From: Cytophagales bacterium | GTDB lineage: Bacteria > Bacteroidota > Bacteroidia > Cytophagales > Spirosomataceae | Assembly: GCA_013298025.1 (NCBI GenBank) | Contig: JAAFJE010000010.1 | Span: 141,684-205,683 of the forward strand | Direction of reading: 5' to 3' | DNA length: 64,000 bases | Shown here: positions 36,036 through 44,632 of the stretch, piece after piece | Position numbering within the stretch: position 1 is the first letter of the stretch | How the letters are laid out: each line of letters opens with the position of its first letter | The notes under the pieces: model-generated | The model's database searches: none | The model's input: only the letters and a program-made list of their open reading frames with translations | What the model was told of the DNA's origin: nothing | Position numbers and translations under genes: made by a program

Positions 36036-36470
36036 TTATCTCCGCTTACGACGCACCGATTTTTTTACGATACGAGCAGAAGAGCGTGTTTTATACGATT
36101 TTTCTAAATCATTGATGCGTGCCTTAGCACGTTCAGCACTTTCGGCGTTGGCTTTCTCTAAGGTTTCTACACTAGCCGTAAGTTGGTTATAATCAGTCAA
36201 CAAGCGATTATAACGCTCAGTAAGGCTTTCGAGGGTTTCTTTACCATCTTCTTGGCACTTCACGTAGTCGTCGGCTTTTTTCTTAAATTGGCTCTCTAAA
36301 CTAAAGCGGAAACTGCTCAGTTCTACGTTTTCTTCTCTTTCTTTTTTCAACGTATTTTCAAGCTGATTGATTTGTTGGCGCATCGCAACCAATTGCTTCG
36401 ACTCTGTACATTGGGTAAGAGCCACGATAACAGCAGCAGCAGAGAGGTATTTTTGTACGGGGTTCATCAT
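36036..36470 (-). CDS. Small coiled-coil protein with lipoprotein-like start
   Basis: A 144-residue protein. The start MMNPVQKYLSAAAVIVALTQ is followed by a Cys, which looks like a lipobox (VALTQC). Residues about 30-115 are heptad-rich (QQINQLENTLKKEREENVEL and similar) and predict a long coiled coil. The C terminus is very basic (KKSVRRKRR). No enzyme motif is present. A periplasmic or outer-membrane-anchored structural role is possible. I start at the Met-Met pair because the longer frame has no signal-like beginning. Confidence 0.65.
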   Translation of the reverse strand: MMNPVQKYLSAAAVIVALTQCTESKQLVAMRQQINQLENTLKKEREENVELSSFRFSLESQFKKKADDYVKCQEDGKETLESLTERYNRLLTDYNQLTASVETLEKANAESAERAKARINDLEKSYKTRSSARIVKKSVRRKRR

Positions 36471-36775
36471 GAGCTTATGGGTCTTTTGTTGTGTATCTAA
36501 ATATGCTTCCGAGGTAAGGATTATGTGCCTATATGCTACCTGTAGTAGCAAATTGATACACAGCATCGTATTTTAACCTAGCAAATTTAGTATAGTTTTT
36601 ACTTAAAATATTCTATTCTATAGAAAATAGTTTAAATTTAATACAAAATAATGCTATGCTTATACGCTTTCGGAGCAATTTCTGTACGAAATATACAGAT
36701 TTTCAGGTAATTCCAAAAATTTATTCGACAAATATTTTATTTACTACACCAAAATGCTCCTATCTCAACCAATCT

Positions 36776-38038
36776 TTAAAAAAGTAGCAAATAGCAAACC
36801 GCTCCTGCTACATACCCCAATGCCGCCAAGAAAGAGATGCGTTTGAAGTACCAGCCAAAGTCTATGCGTTCCATGCCCATGACCGCTACGCCTGCCGCCG
36901 AGCCTATGATGAGCATACTGCCTCCTGTACCAGCACAATACGCTAGGAATGTCCATAAAGGGGCATCGGTCGGATACTGTTGTAAATCGTACATTCCCAT
37001 GCTTGCCGCTACCAAGGGTACGTTGTCTATGATGGCAGAGGCTACGCCGATGGTCATCACAATTACCGACTGATTACCTAGCCATTGTTGCATCACTTGG
37101 GCAAAATCTTGCAACAGATGGGTACTTTCTAAAGCCCCTATGGCTATCAGAATCCCTAAGAAAAATAAAATACTAGGAGCGTCTATTTTTTGTAAAGCAT
37201 GAATCGCCGAGTATTTCGACTTTACAGCTTCGTCTTTGTCGTGGTGCAACAATTCCGAAACTACCCACACGATACCCAAGCCCAAGAGCATTCCCATATA
37301 GGGCGGCAAGTGTGTGATGGTTTTAAAAACAGGTACAAAAAGCAACACGCCCACACCTACGCCAAACATAACATTACGAGCTTTGTCGGAGGTAGCATCC
37401 GTTTCTTTTATCCGATTGGGCAATAACTGTGTGGTGCTTTTAAAGGTCAATTGTAAATAAAGCAACGGCACAACCAACGACACAATACTGGGCAATAATA
37501 CCGTTTTGATTACGCCCCAAGCCGATACTTGTGTGCCAATCCACAGCATAGTGGTCGTAACATCGCCCAAAGGCGACCAAGCACCGCCTGCATTTGCGGC
37601 AATGATAACCAAACCTACCATGATTTTACGGGTTTCGCCTGCGGGCAAAAGTTTTCTGAGCAAAGAAGTCATCACAATAGCCGTGGTGAGGTTGTCGAGT
37701 AAAGCCGACATAAAGAAAGTTAGCAGGGCTATTAGCCACATCAACGACTTGATTTGCTGGGTTTTGATGCGTTTCGTAATCAGTTGAAAACCATCATGGG
37801 CATCTATCAACTCGACGATAGTCATGGCCGATAATAAGAAAAAAACGATTTCGGCAATGCTCGACAAATGGTGTGCAAGGGCTTCGCTCACTTCGTGCGT
37901 TTCGGCATAACAGGCATATACTGTCCAGCATAATACACCGCCCAACAAAGCTGTAGCTGTTTTATTGAGATGAATGGCGTGTTCGAGTGTAATAGCCGTG
38001 TAGGCTACAACAAAAATGAGTAATATAAGCGTGGTCAT
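36776..38038 (-). CDS. nhaD: NhaD-type sodium/proton antiporter
   Basis: A 420-residue ion transporter of the NhaD family with about 12-13 hydrophobic helices. Signature regions are FFMSALLDNLTTAIVMTSLL (about residues 108-127, with membrane-embedded Asp and Asn), ANAGGAWSPLGDVTTTMLWI (about 148-167), and the inverted counterpart ASAIIDNVPLVAASMGMY near 330. It exports Na+ in exchange for H+ across the inner membrane. It stands alone, downstream (right to left) of a defence-type region. Confidence 0.9.
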   Translation of the reverse strand: MTTLILLIFVVAYTAITLEHAIHLNKTATALLGGVLCWTVYACYAETHEVSEALAHHLSSIAEIVFFLLSAMTIVELIDAHDGFQLITKRIKTQQIKSLMWLIALLTFFMSALLDNLTTAIVMTSLLRKLLPAGETRKIMVGLVIIAANAGGAWSPLGDVTTTMLWIGTQVSAWGVIKTVLLPSIVSLVVPLLYLQLTFKSTTQLLPNRIKETDATSDKARNVMFGVGVGVLLFVPVFKTITHLPPYMGMLLGLGIVWVVSELLHHDKDEAVKSKYSAIHALQKIDAPSILFFLGILIAIGALESTHLLQDFAQVMQQWLGNQSVIVMTIGVASAIIDNVPLVAASMGMYDLQQYPTDAPLWTFLAYCAGTGGSMLIIGSAAGVAVMGMERIDFGWYFKRISFLAALGYVAGAVCYLLLF

Positions 38039-38438
38039 ACAAGTATCGTTCGTTTATGGGCATACAGCCTAAGAAAAAAGAATGCCCACAAAAATCGGCA
38101 AAGATGTTAAAGAAGCGATTAAGCTAAGATTAGAAATAACTTATAAATGAGGGGGAATAGTAAAGATGGAATGTTGTGGACACACCTATTGGCACCCACT
38201 TAAAAAATCACAAAAAACATTACAAATAGTTACAAATATATTATTTTACAAAAATTTGTCAACCAAATTTGTAAACTTTTACATTTAGCTATATTTTCAC
38301 AAAATATGTATTTTTTTAGATTTAAACTCAGTATTACATAATATCACAGTTACAGTCTTGAGTAAATAAATAGTCTTATTATTTCATATTTGTAAACTAA
38401 AATATTACTTTTGTATCATCAATAAAACATCCCTAAAA
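38039..38438. other. AT-rich regulatory gap before the XRE-ImmA gene
   Basis: About 400 bp. Besides the TTACAAA boxes, it contains the perfect short dyad TGTAAA-CT-TTTACA at 38270-38283 and a -7 element at 38406-38413. No gene or RNA is recognised. Confidence 0.6.
38220..38413 (+). promoter_or_regulatory. Cluster of TTACAAA boxes with promoter
   Basis: TTACAAA occurs at 38220-38226, 38230-38236 and 38246-38252, and as its complement TTTGTAA at 38268-38274 and 38389-38395. The last copy overlaps the region upstream of the -7 element TACTTTTG (38406-38413), 25 nt before the ATG. This is likely the operator set of the downstream XRE regulator. Confidence 0.5.
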
Positions 38439-39497
38439 ATGAAAGAGATATTTGCAGAACGGTTTAAGTCAGCTCGTTTAATGAAAGGTTTTTCATTACA
38501 GGACTTGGCTGACGCTTTGGATAATCAATTATCTCGTCAGGCATTGCATCGTTACGAGAAAGGGGAAGTAATGCCCGATAATAACAAAATTAACTTATTG
38601 AGTAAGGTATTAAATGTAAAGCCCGATTACTTTTTCAGAAGTACCAAAGTGGAGTTAAGCGAAATTGAATATCGTAAATTGAGTAAAATGCCACAAAAAG
38701 AGGCTGCTATCATCAAGGAAAAAACCAAAGAGTATCTTTCACGCTATTTAGAGCTAGAAGAAATTTTAGGATTGGATGTTGAATTTGAAAATCCACTCAA
38801 AAACATTGGCATTGTTACTTCTTACAAACAAGTAAATCAAGCCGCAAATCAATTAAGAGAATATTGGAGCTTAGGCAACGGAGCAATTTTTAATGTTGTT
38901 GAACTTTTAGAAGATAAAAATATTAAGGTTGTAAAGTTAGATGTTGATGAAGATTTTGACGGTTTGCAAACTTTTGTAAACGACACTATTCCTGTGGTTG
39001 CATATAACATCAAGAAAACCAATAAACCCGACCGAATTAGGCTTACGCTTTTACACGAATTAGCACACTTGCTTTTGACTTTTGGCGATATTACTTCAAA
39101 GCAAAAAGAAACTTTATGCTTTCAGTTTGCAGGTGCTATGTTATTGCCCGAAAAAACTTTGAAAGCAGAGTTGGGCGATTATAGAAATAAGCTTTCAATA
39201 AATGAGTTAGGTAATATCAAAAAACAATATGGTATCTCTATGCAAGCTATTGTTATGAGAGCCAAAGACTGTGGTATTATCAACGAGCACTATACCAAAC
39301 AATTCTTCTTCCTAATTAAGCAAATGAATTGGAAAATAGATGAGCCTGTTGAATACAGTGGTGCAGAAGAATCAAACCGTTTTGAGCAACTGCTATTCAG
39401 GGCATTAATTGAAGACCAAATTTCAATGTCTAAAGCAGCTTCATTGAACAATCAAACGTTGGCTGATTTTAGAAAGGAACATCAAATGGCATTTTAA
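38439..39497 (+). CDS. XRE regulator fused to ImmA/IrrE metallopeptidase
   Basis: A 352-residue protein. Residues about 7-60 form a Cro/CI-type helix-turn-helix (LQDLADALDN, LSRQALHRYEKGEVMP). After a linker, the ImmA/IrrE zinc peptidase domain has LLHELAHLLL (HExxH at 206-210), with FQFAGAMLLP supplying the third metal ligand region. ImmA-type proteases cleave repressors to lift repression. Here repressor and protease are in one chain, a layout often paired with a toxin gene. The next gene, 24 bp downstream, encodes a PIN-domain protein. Upstream TTACAAA boxes suggest autoregulation. Confidence 0.87.
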   Translation: MKEIFAERFKSARLMKGFSLQDLADALDNQLSRQALHRYEKGEVMPDNNKINLLSKVLNVKPDYFFRSTKVELSEIEYRKLSKMPQKEAAIIKEKTKEYLSRYLELEEILGLDVEFENPLKNIGIVTSYKQVNQAANQLREYWSLGNGAIFNVVELLEDKNIKVVKLDVDEDFDGLQTFVNDTIPVVAYNIKKTNKPDRIRLTLLHELAHLLLTFGDITSKQKETLCFQFAGAMLLPEKTLKAELGDYRNKLSINELGNIKKQYGISMQAIVMRAKDCGIINEHYTKQFFFLIKQMNWKIDEPVEYSGAEESNRFEQLLFRALIEDQISMSKAASLNNQTLADFRKEHQMAF

Positions 39498-39521
39498 TTT
39501 CATCATTCCTTGTGCTACCCT

Positions 39522-40034
39522 ATGAAAGTAAAAATTGCCGTTACAGATGCCAATATCTTTATTGATTTGTACGATTTAGGATTGACAAAACCTTTCTTCA
39601 ATCTTGATTTAGAAATACATACAACTTCCGCAGTTCTATTTGAATTGTATCCGGAACAGCAGGAAATTCTTCAGGCCTATCAGTCGGTTGGTCGGCTTGA
39701 AATTCATAATCTACAAGAACAAGACTTCATTGAAATTTACAACGAGCATTATCCCAAATCTTTATCAGAAGCTGACAAATCTGTTTTACACGTTGCTAAT
39801 AAAATCAATGCTTGCGTATTGAGTAGTGATAAAACCCTTCGGAACTGTGCCAAAAACAAAGCTATTGAGTACCACGGTATGATTTGGATTTTTGATAAAT
39901 TCGTTGAAATGGCAAGTTTAACCCCAAAAGAAGCAAAGGCAAAATTAAACCAACTTATAGCTTCTAATTTTCTTTTTCGCAACAATCAAAAACTGATTGA
40001 AGAAATTGAAAAACGATTAAAAATTTGGAAATAG
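39522..40034 (+). CDS. PIN-domain protein, likely toxin of an XRE-ImmA/PIN pair
   Basis: A 170-residue PIN-fold ribonuclease candidate. VTDANIFIDL has D9, E41 follows a central helix, SEADKSVLHVA has D85 and LSSDKTLRNCA has D103, which together form the acidic metal-binding centre of PIN nucleases. It starts 24 bp after the XRE-ImmA gene; an upstream TTG in frame is not preferred. COG2856-type regulator plus PIN pairs behave like toxin-antitoxin or defence modules in other bacteria. RNA target unknown. The stop codon is followed in the same frame by a DUF1016 relic. Confidence 0.75.
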   Translation: MKVKIAVTDANIFIDLYDLGLTKPFFNLDLEIHTTSAVLFELYPEQQEILQAYQSVGRLEIHNLQEQDFIEIYNEHYPKSLSEADKSVLHVANKINACVLSSDKTLRNCAKNKAIEYHGMIWIFDKFVEMASLTPKEAKAKLNQLIASNFLFRNNQKLIEEIEKRLKIWK

Positions 40035-40229
40035 ACCCTCTCCAAAAACGTGCAAGCGGAGTTTAATGGGGTAAAGGGTTTTTCAGAAAGAAACCTGCGA
40101 CTAATGCGTTTTGTGTATGAAGAAATTGCAGAAAATCTAATTTGGCAACAAGCTGTTGCCAAATTGCATTGGGGCATATCCCGTAGGAAATCATTAACCT
40201 CAAAAAAATACAAGCTGCGAAAGCGGTAA
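40035..40229 (+). pseudogene. Fragment of a DUF1016 (YhcG-type) nuclease
   Basis: Reading on past the PIN stop, the frame gives VQAEFNGVKGFSERNLRLMR, then YEEIA and WQQAVAKLHWG, which matches the conserved N-terminal block of DUF1016 proteins (the VKGFS-RNL, then QQ-VA-LPWG pattern). It lacks both a start and the PD-(D/E)XK domain and ends in unrelated residues at a TAA. It is a partial copy just before an intact, divergent DUF1016 gene. Confidence 0.65.
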
Positions 40230-40263
40230 AATGGCAAGCGACTAACAAAAAGAAACGGAAAGA

Positions 40264-41403
40264 ATGAATACACTAGATGCTGCACATAGCTCAATAGAAA
40301 CGCATTTCGAGCAAGTTCATGCCATTATTCACCTACACCGCTCACGTGCGTTGAAGGTAGTCAATAATGAAAGTTTGCTTATTTGTTGGAACGTAGGGCA
40401 GTATGTATCTCAAAAACTAAGACAAAGCCAATGGGGAGGTAAAGTAGTTACGCAACTTTCTGAGTATTTACGTACCCAAGACCCAAGCCTAAAAGGATAT
40501 AGCAGACGTAACATTTACAATATGGTTTCTTTTTTTGAAACCTATTCTTCACCTCAATTTGTAGCATTGCTGCATACTTTTCATGCACAAAATGAATTTG
40601 TGCAATTTCAAACTGCACAAATAGAAAACACAGATAATGAACTCCTTAAGCTTATGCAGGTTGACGATGAGCAATCGCAGGAGATAGAAAAACTTCCCAA
40701 AATACTTAGTTTGATTAATTGGACAAACCACGTAGAAATACTTTCTTCTTGTAAGTTTCTCGAAGAGAAGTTGTTCTATATTTTATACGCCTCTAAAGAA
40801 CGTTTTGAAGTAAAAGAGTTGAAGCGAGCCATCAAAACAAATGCCTACGCTCATATTCTAAAAACAGAAAACAATCAGTCGAAAGGCATGGAAACAGCCT
40901 ATCCACAATCAAATTATTTGTTTAAAGATGTGGCTTATCTCGACTTTTTAGGCTTACCACAGAAACACAGCGAGAAGCGTTTGCAAAATGATATTCTGGC
41001 AAACATGAAAGATTTTATCCTAGAATTGGGGAAAGACTTTCTTTTTATTGGTCAAGAATATCCGCTACAAGTCGGAGGAAAAACCTTTAAAATTGATTTG
41101 CTTTTTTTCCACAGAGCCTTACAATGTTTGGTGGCAGTAGAACTAAAAACAACGGAGTTTGAACCTGCCTTTATGGGGCAGTTAGAGTTTTATTTAGAGG
41201 CATTAGACAACGATGTAAAACGAAGTAACGAAAACCCTTCTATCGGAATATTACTCTGCAAAGAAACAAATCGGGAAATCGTTCGCTACGCACTTAACAG
41301 AAGTTTAAGCCCAACCATGATAGCAAAATACGAGCGAGAGCTGATACCTAAAGAGGTATTACAAAAATCATTACACGAGTTTCTACATTTTATCAAAGAA
41401 TAA
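40264..41403 (+). CDS. DUF1016-family PD-(D/E)XK nuclease (YhcG-like)
   Basis: A 379-residue protein. The N-terminal helical domain has CWNVGQYVSQKL and the family motif LKGYSRRNIYNM (about residues 78-89). The C-terminal nuclease core has FKIDLLFFHR followed by VAVELKTTEFEP (D-x(n)-ExK), then MGQLEFYLEALD. These proteins are predicted DNA endonucleases frequently found beside restriction or toxin-antitoxin genes. Its function is not proven. The relic upstream and the AT-rich setting indicate repeated acquisition or loss here. Confidence 0.8.
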   Translation: MNTLDAAHSSIETHFEQVHAIIHLHRSRALKVVNNESLLICWNVGQYVSQKLRQSQWGGKVVTQLSEYLRTQDPSLKGYSRRNIYNMVSFFETYSSPQFVALLHTFHAQNEFVQFQTAQIENTDNELLKLMQVDDEQSQEIEKLPKILSLINWTNHVEILSSCKFLEEKLFYILYASKERFEVKELKRAIKTNAYAHILKTENNQSKGMETAYPQSNYLFKDVAYLDFLGLPQKHSEKRLQNDILANMKDFILELGKDFLFIGQEYPLQVGGKTFKIDLLFFHRALQCLVAVELKTTEFEPAFMGQLEFYLEALDNDVKRSNENPSIGILLCKETNREIVRYALNRSLSPTMIAKYERELIPKEVLQKSLHEFLHFIKE

Positions 41404-41428
41404 GATGTGTAAAAGCCTATTGAAGAGA

Positions 41429-41468
41429 AAAAACGAGCTATGAAAAGCGTATTTCATAGCTCGTTTTT
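41429..41468. terminator. Bidirectional terminator between the DUF1016 gene and folD
   Basis: A perfect 17-bp stem, AAAAACGAGCTATGAAA with its complement, 6-nt loop, T-run on each strand. It lies 2 bp from the folD stop and serves both convergent genes. Confidence 0.88.
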
Positions 41469-41470
41469 GT

Positions 41471-42352
41471 TTATTGATAAATCGCTTTTTTAGCGGATAA
41501 CAAGGTATTTTTCATCAACGAAACAATGGTCATTGGGCCTACACCTTTAGGCACAGGGGTAATAAAGGAGCATTTAGGAGCAACTTCGTCGAATTTCACA
41601 TCTCCTTTGAGGGCAAAGCCTGATTTTTTCGTGATGTCTATCACACGAGTAAGACCCACGTCGATTACTACAGCTCCTTCTTTTACGTATTCGGCTGTGA
41701 TAAATTCGGGGCGACCCAAGGCGGCAATCAAAATATCGGCCGAAGCACATACTGCTGCTAAGTTTTGGGTTTTCGAGTGGGTAAGCGTTACGGTGCAATT
41801 GCCCACTTTGTGATTGCGTTGCATCAAAATAGACATAGGCAAGCCTACAATTTGGCTACGACCCACCACTACGCAATGTTTGCCCGAAGTTTCGATATGG
41901 TAGCGTTCCAACAAATCTAATACGCCTTGTGGCGTTGCCGAAATATAGGCGGGCAAGCCTTTTGCCATGCGTCCGATATTGATTGGATGAAAGCCATCTA
42001 CGTCTTTGCTTGGGTCGATGGTTTCCATTACTTTATCTGGATTGATGTGGTCGGGCAAGGGCAATTGCACAATCAAACCATCCATATCGTCGTTTTGGTT
42101 GATTTTGCGTACTTCTTCTAGCAGTTCGTCTTCGGTAATGCTCGGTTCAAAACGCAACAAAGTCGATTTGAAGCCCAATTCTTCGCAAGATTTCACCTTG
42201 TTGGCAACATACGTTTCGGAAGCACCATTGTTACCTACCAAAATAGCTACCAAGTGAGGTGTTTTTTCTCCTGCGGCTTTCATAGCGGCTACCTCCGCCC
42301 CTATTTCTTTTTTGATTTCGTCTGCTACGGCTTTACCGTCTATAATTTGCAT
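41471..42352 (-). CDS. folD: Methylenetetrahydrofolate dehydrogenase/cyclohydrolase
   Basis: A 293-residue bifunctional folate enzyme that converts 5,10-methylene-THF to 10-formyl-THF in two steps in the cytosol. Signature blocks: [13 protein letters not shown] (about 45-57; Lys is catalytic), [10 protein letters not shown] (about 92-101), [12 protein letters not shown] (about 115-126) and the NADP loop [11 protein letters not shown] (about 158-168). C-terminal [11 protein letters not shown] is typical. The ATG at 42352 (MQIIDGK) gives the standard length. Confidence 0.95.
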   Translation of the reverse strand: MQIIDGKAVADEIKKEIGAEVAAMKAAGEKTPHLVAILVGNNGASETYVANKVKSCEELGFKSTLLRFEPSITEDELLEEVRKINQNDDMDGLIVQLPLPDHINPDKVMETIDPSKDVDGFHPINIGRMAKGLPAYISATPQGVLDLLERYHIETSGKHCVVVGRSQIVGLPMSILMQRNHKVGNCTVTLTHSKTQNLAAVCASADILIAALGRPEFITAEYVKEGAVVIDVGLTRVIDITKKSGFALKGDVKFDEVAPKCSFITPVPKGVGPMTIVSLMKNTLLSAKKAIYQ

Positions 42353-42434
42353 GGATGATACAGTTTGATTTTTATACTGCAAAATTAGAAAATATTTGGA
42401 TGCGTTCTGCTATCCACCATCTTTTCCCGATGAT

Positions 42435-42971
42435 TTATGCGTTTTTCGGACGAAAAGCCTTCATTACGGCTTCATTGCATACCAAAAATGGTCCTTCGAT
42501 GAGGTCGATACAATAGGGTACGGCTGGGAAAACGGCATCTAAACATTGCCGAATGGCCTTGGGCTTGCCGGGCAAATTGATAATCAACGATTGCCCACGA
42601 ATGCCTGCGGTTTGTCGTGATAAAATGGCGGTAGGCACATATTTGAGGCTTTCGGTACGCATGAGTTCGCCAAAACCGGGAAGCATCTTTTGGCAAACGG
42701 CCTCGGTGGCTTCGGGGGTTACATCTCTTTTGGCTGGGCCCGTGCCACCTGTCGTGACGATTAAGCAGCATTGTTCTTCGTCGGCCATCCAACGAAGGGT
42801 ATCGGCAATCAAGTCTTGCTCGTCGGGAATCACTTTATACACCGTTTCAAATGCCGACACGAGATATTCTTTCAATGTTTCGACCACCGCTTTGCCCGGA
42901 ATGTCTTCATAAATACCCGCACTGGCACGGTCGGATACATTGATTACGCCTATTTTAATTTTTTCCATCAT
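42435..42971 (-). CDS. mogA: Molybdopterin adenylyltransferase-type protein (MogA/MoaB)
   Basis: A 178-residue MoaB/MogA-fold protein. INVSDRASAGIYEDIPG (about residues 9-25) and TTGGTGPAKRDVTPEATE (about 74-91) are the conserved substrate-binding motifs. MogA adenylates molybdopterin before molybdenum insertion. The RDVTPEAT form fits MogA better than MoaB. No other molybdenum-cofactor genes are in the window. A second Met directly follows the first. Confidence 0.9.
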   Translation of the reverse strand: MMEKIKIGVINVSDRASAGIYEDIPGKAVVETLKEYLVSAFETVYKVIPDEQDLIADTLRWMADEEQCCLIVTTGGTGPAKRDVTPEATEAVCQKMLPGFGELMRTESLKYVPTAILSRQTAGIRGQSLIINLPGKPKAIRQCLDAVFPAVPYCIDLIEGPFLVCNEAVMKAFRPKNA

Positions 42972-43001
42972 TACCTTTACTTATTTGCTTGCGAAATTAG
43001 C

Positions 43002-43009
43002 CAAATTTA
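43002..43009 (-). promoter_or_regulatory. Candidate -7 element of mogA
   Basis: Read leftward, TAAATTTG fits TAnnTTTG and lies 30 nt before the mogA start. The -33 box is not clear. Confidence 0.4.
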
Positions 43010-43031
43010 TAAAATAATGAATAGGCTTTTG

Positions 43032-43039
43032 TAATTTTG
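43032..43039 (+). promoter_or_regulatory. Candidate -7 element of the 40-residue membrane peptide
   Basis: TAATTTTG, identical to the tRNA-Ser -7 boxes, 70 nt before the small gene at 43110. Confidence 0.4.
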
Positions 43040-43109
43040 ACCAAGCATACAACCCATAGCTTTCCTGCGACAAGTTGTCTTTTACGAACAAAAACCAACC
43101 CTTACAACC

Positions 43110-43232
43110 ATGCTTTATTTGCAATCGAAACTTCCTGATGGGATAGAAAAAGTCATGACGTTTGTCATTTTCGGACTTATTTTACTAGGACTTTATGTAG
43201 CCATGAAGGTTTTTAATAAAAATAAAAAATAG
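43110..43232 (+). CDS. Small single-helix membrane protein
   Basis: A 40-residue open frame starting MLYLQSKLPDGIEKVMT. It has one strongly hydrophobic helix (VIFGLILLGLYVAM, residues about 19-32) and a basic tail (KVFNKNKK), giving a positive-inside single-pass topology. A TAATTTTG box lies 70 nt upstream. No family is recognised. Confidence 0.5.
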   Translation: MLYLQSKLPDGIEKVMTFVIFGLILLGLYVAMKVFNKNKK

Positions 43233-43303
43233 GTTTTTGTGCTATTTTATTTGTGTAATTCCTTATTTATCAATAGTGTTACAAGGAATTACACAAAATC
43301 CGT

Positions 43304-43882
43304 TTATTGCCTTTTGATGCCATCCCAACAAGCAAAAAACGCCTGCTCAATATCGGAACTGGTAAGCTGGAAATCGCCTGACAATTGTAATTTCACCAGC
43401 GAACCAACGCTACCCAACAGCATCGAAATCATGATTTTAGGCGGAATGTCACGCACTGCTTGCATGAATACGGCTTTACGTAGAAAGTCGTAAATGGGCT
43501 GGTCGAGTCGCTGTAGGTCTTGTCTTGGTATAGCCTGAATAAAAGGCGAATTGGAAAACTGTTCTAAAAAATAAAACTCTTTGGGATTTTGGGTAAAGTA
43601 CCTGAAATTTTGTAAGTAAAAACTTCTGATGCGTTCACGGTAATGTTTATTGGCATCGTCTTGCTTGAGCAATGTTTCGGTCGTTTTTTCCTTCAAACGC
43701 ACATACAAAGCACAAATCAAATCGTCTTTGCTTTTGAAATAATGGTAAATTGTGCCAGCGGCAACATTTGCTTGCTTGGCAACCTCAGACATCGGAGAGC
43801 TATGAAAGCCATGTTTGGAAACTAACTCAAGGGTTGCGGCAAAAATTGCTTCTTTTTTGTCAAAATCTTTTTGTGTGGCCAT
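43304..43882 (-). CDS. TetR/AcrR-family regulator
   Basis: A 192-residue repressor-type protein. The N-terminal DNA-binding domain is textbook TetR: KKEAIFAATLELVSKHGFH, then MSEVAKQANVAAGTIYHYF (about residues 29-47), KSKDDL. The C-terminal ligand domain is not diagnostic. It is isolated, with no obvious divergent efflux operon; its targets are unknown. Confidence 0.88.
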   Translation of the reverse strand: MATQKDFDKKEAIFAATLELVSKHGFHSSPMSEVAKQANVAAGTIYHYFKSKDDLICALYVRLKEKTTETLLKQDDANKHYRERIRSFYLQNFRYFTQNPKEFYFLEQFSNSPFIQAIPRQDLQRLDQPIYDFLRKAVFMQAVRDIPPKIMISMLLGSVGSLVKLQLSGDFQLTSSDIEQAFFACWDGIKRQ

Positions 43883-44182
43883 GTCAATGTGGTTCTGTTG
43901 GGCATTGCCTCGAAAGGCAACAACTAAGTAAGTTTCTTTTCTAAAGGTTAGTATATAAAGTCTATGTCAGAGGTTAAAACAAACAATAAATCATTGATTT
44001 ATAAATATTTAAAGTAATACATTATTCAAAGTATTGGCACTAAACACAAAGGCGGCAACTTAAATAAATACAATTTTTTTATCATTCTACTGAAAAATAG
44101 GTTATTTTAGCAATATTCATTGGGGCATCGCACCAAGTGCCCTTGTTTTTTTGTTATCAACACAAGTAAACTACCGCAGATT
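43883..44182. other. Gap with nothing identified
   Basis: 300 bp, AT-rich, between the divergent TetR and CarboxypepD_reg-like genes. I see no convincing promoter pair, RNA or repeat. Confidence 0.4.
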
Positions 44183-44584
44183 ATGACTAAATACGTTACC
44201 TTCGTCGCCTTGTTTTTGTTGTTAAGTTATGGGGGATTCGGCCAAAAAATGCTTACGGGGAAAGTCCTCGATGCCGAAACAAATCTTCCTATTCAAGGGG
44301 CAACTGTTACCTTACAAGGCAGTGTAAATCGGGCTACAACAACCGACATCCAAGGAAAATTCAATCTTAGAGCCGATGCCAATGTATCAGCTATTGTTGT
44401 GACGGTAGATGAATACGTTCCCCTGAAAATCAAGCTTTTACCTAATACACAAAGCCTTACTTTGCTCATTACGCCTGCCAACGAAGATGCCAACGAAGCA
44501 CGTTCGGTAGGATTTGTAGAAAAAACTTTGCCAAAATCGCTAGTAAATTCTGAAAAAACAACTATTTTTTATGGAAAAAAGTAA
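44183..44584 (+). CDS. Secreted CarboxypepD_reg-like protein
   Basis: A 133-residue protein with a signal peptide (LFLLLSYGGFGQK). The mature part begins LTGKVLDAETNLPIQGATV, then TTTDIQGKFNLRA, the standard CarboxypepD_reg-like/CNA-B-type beta-sandwich that also forms the N-terminal plug extension of TonB receptors. Here it stands alone. The ATG at 44183 is preferred for its signal peptide. Role unknown, possibly cell-surface or periplasmic binding. Confidence 0.75.
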   Translation: MTKYVTFVALFLLLSYGGFGQKMLTGKVLDAETNLPIQGATVTLQGSVNRATTTDIQGKFNLRADANVSAIVVTVDEYVPLKIKLLPNTQSLTLLITPANEDANEARSVGFVEKTLPKSLVNSEKTTIFYGKK

Positions 44585-44632
44585 ATAAATAGCATACTAG
44601 CCTTGCTTTCGGAATAGAAATATTGTAAAAAC

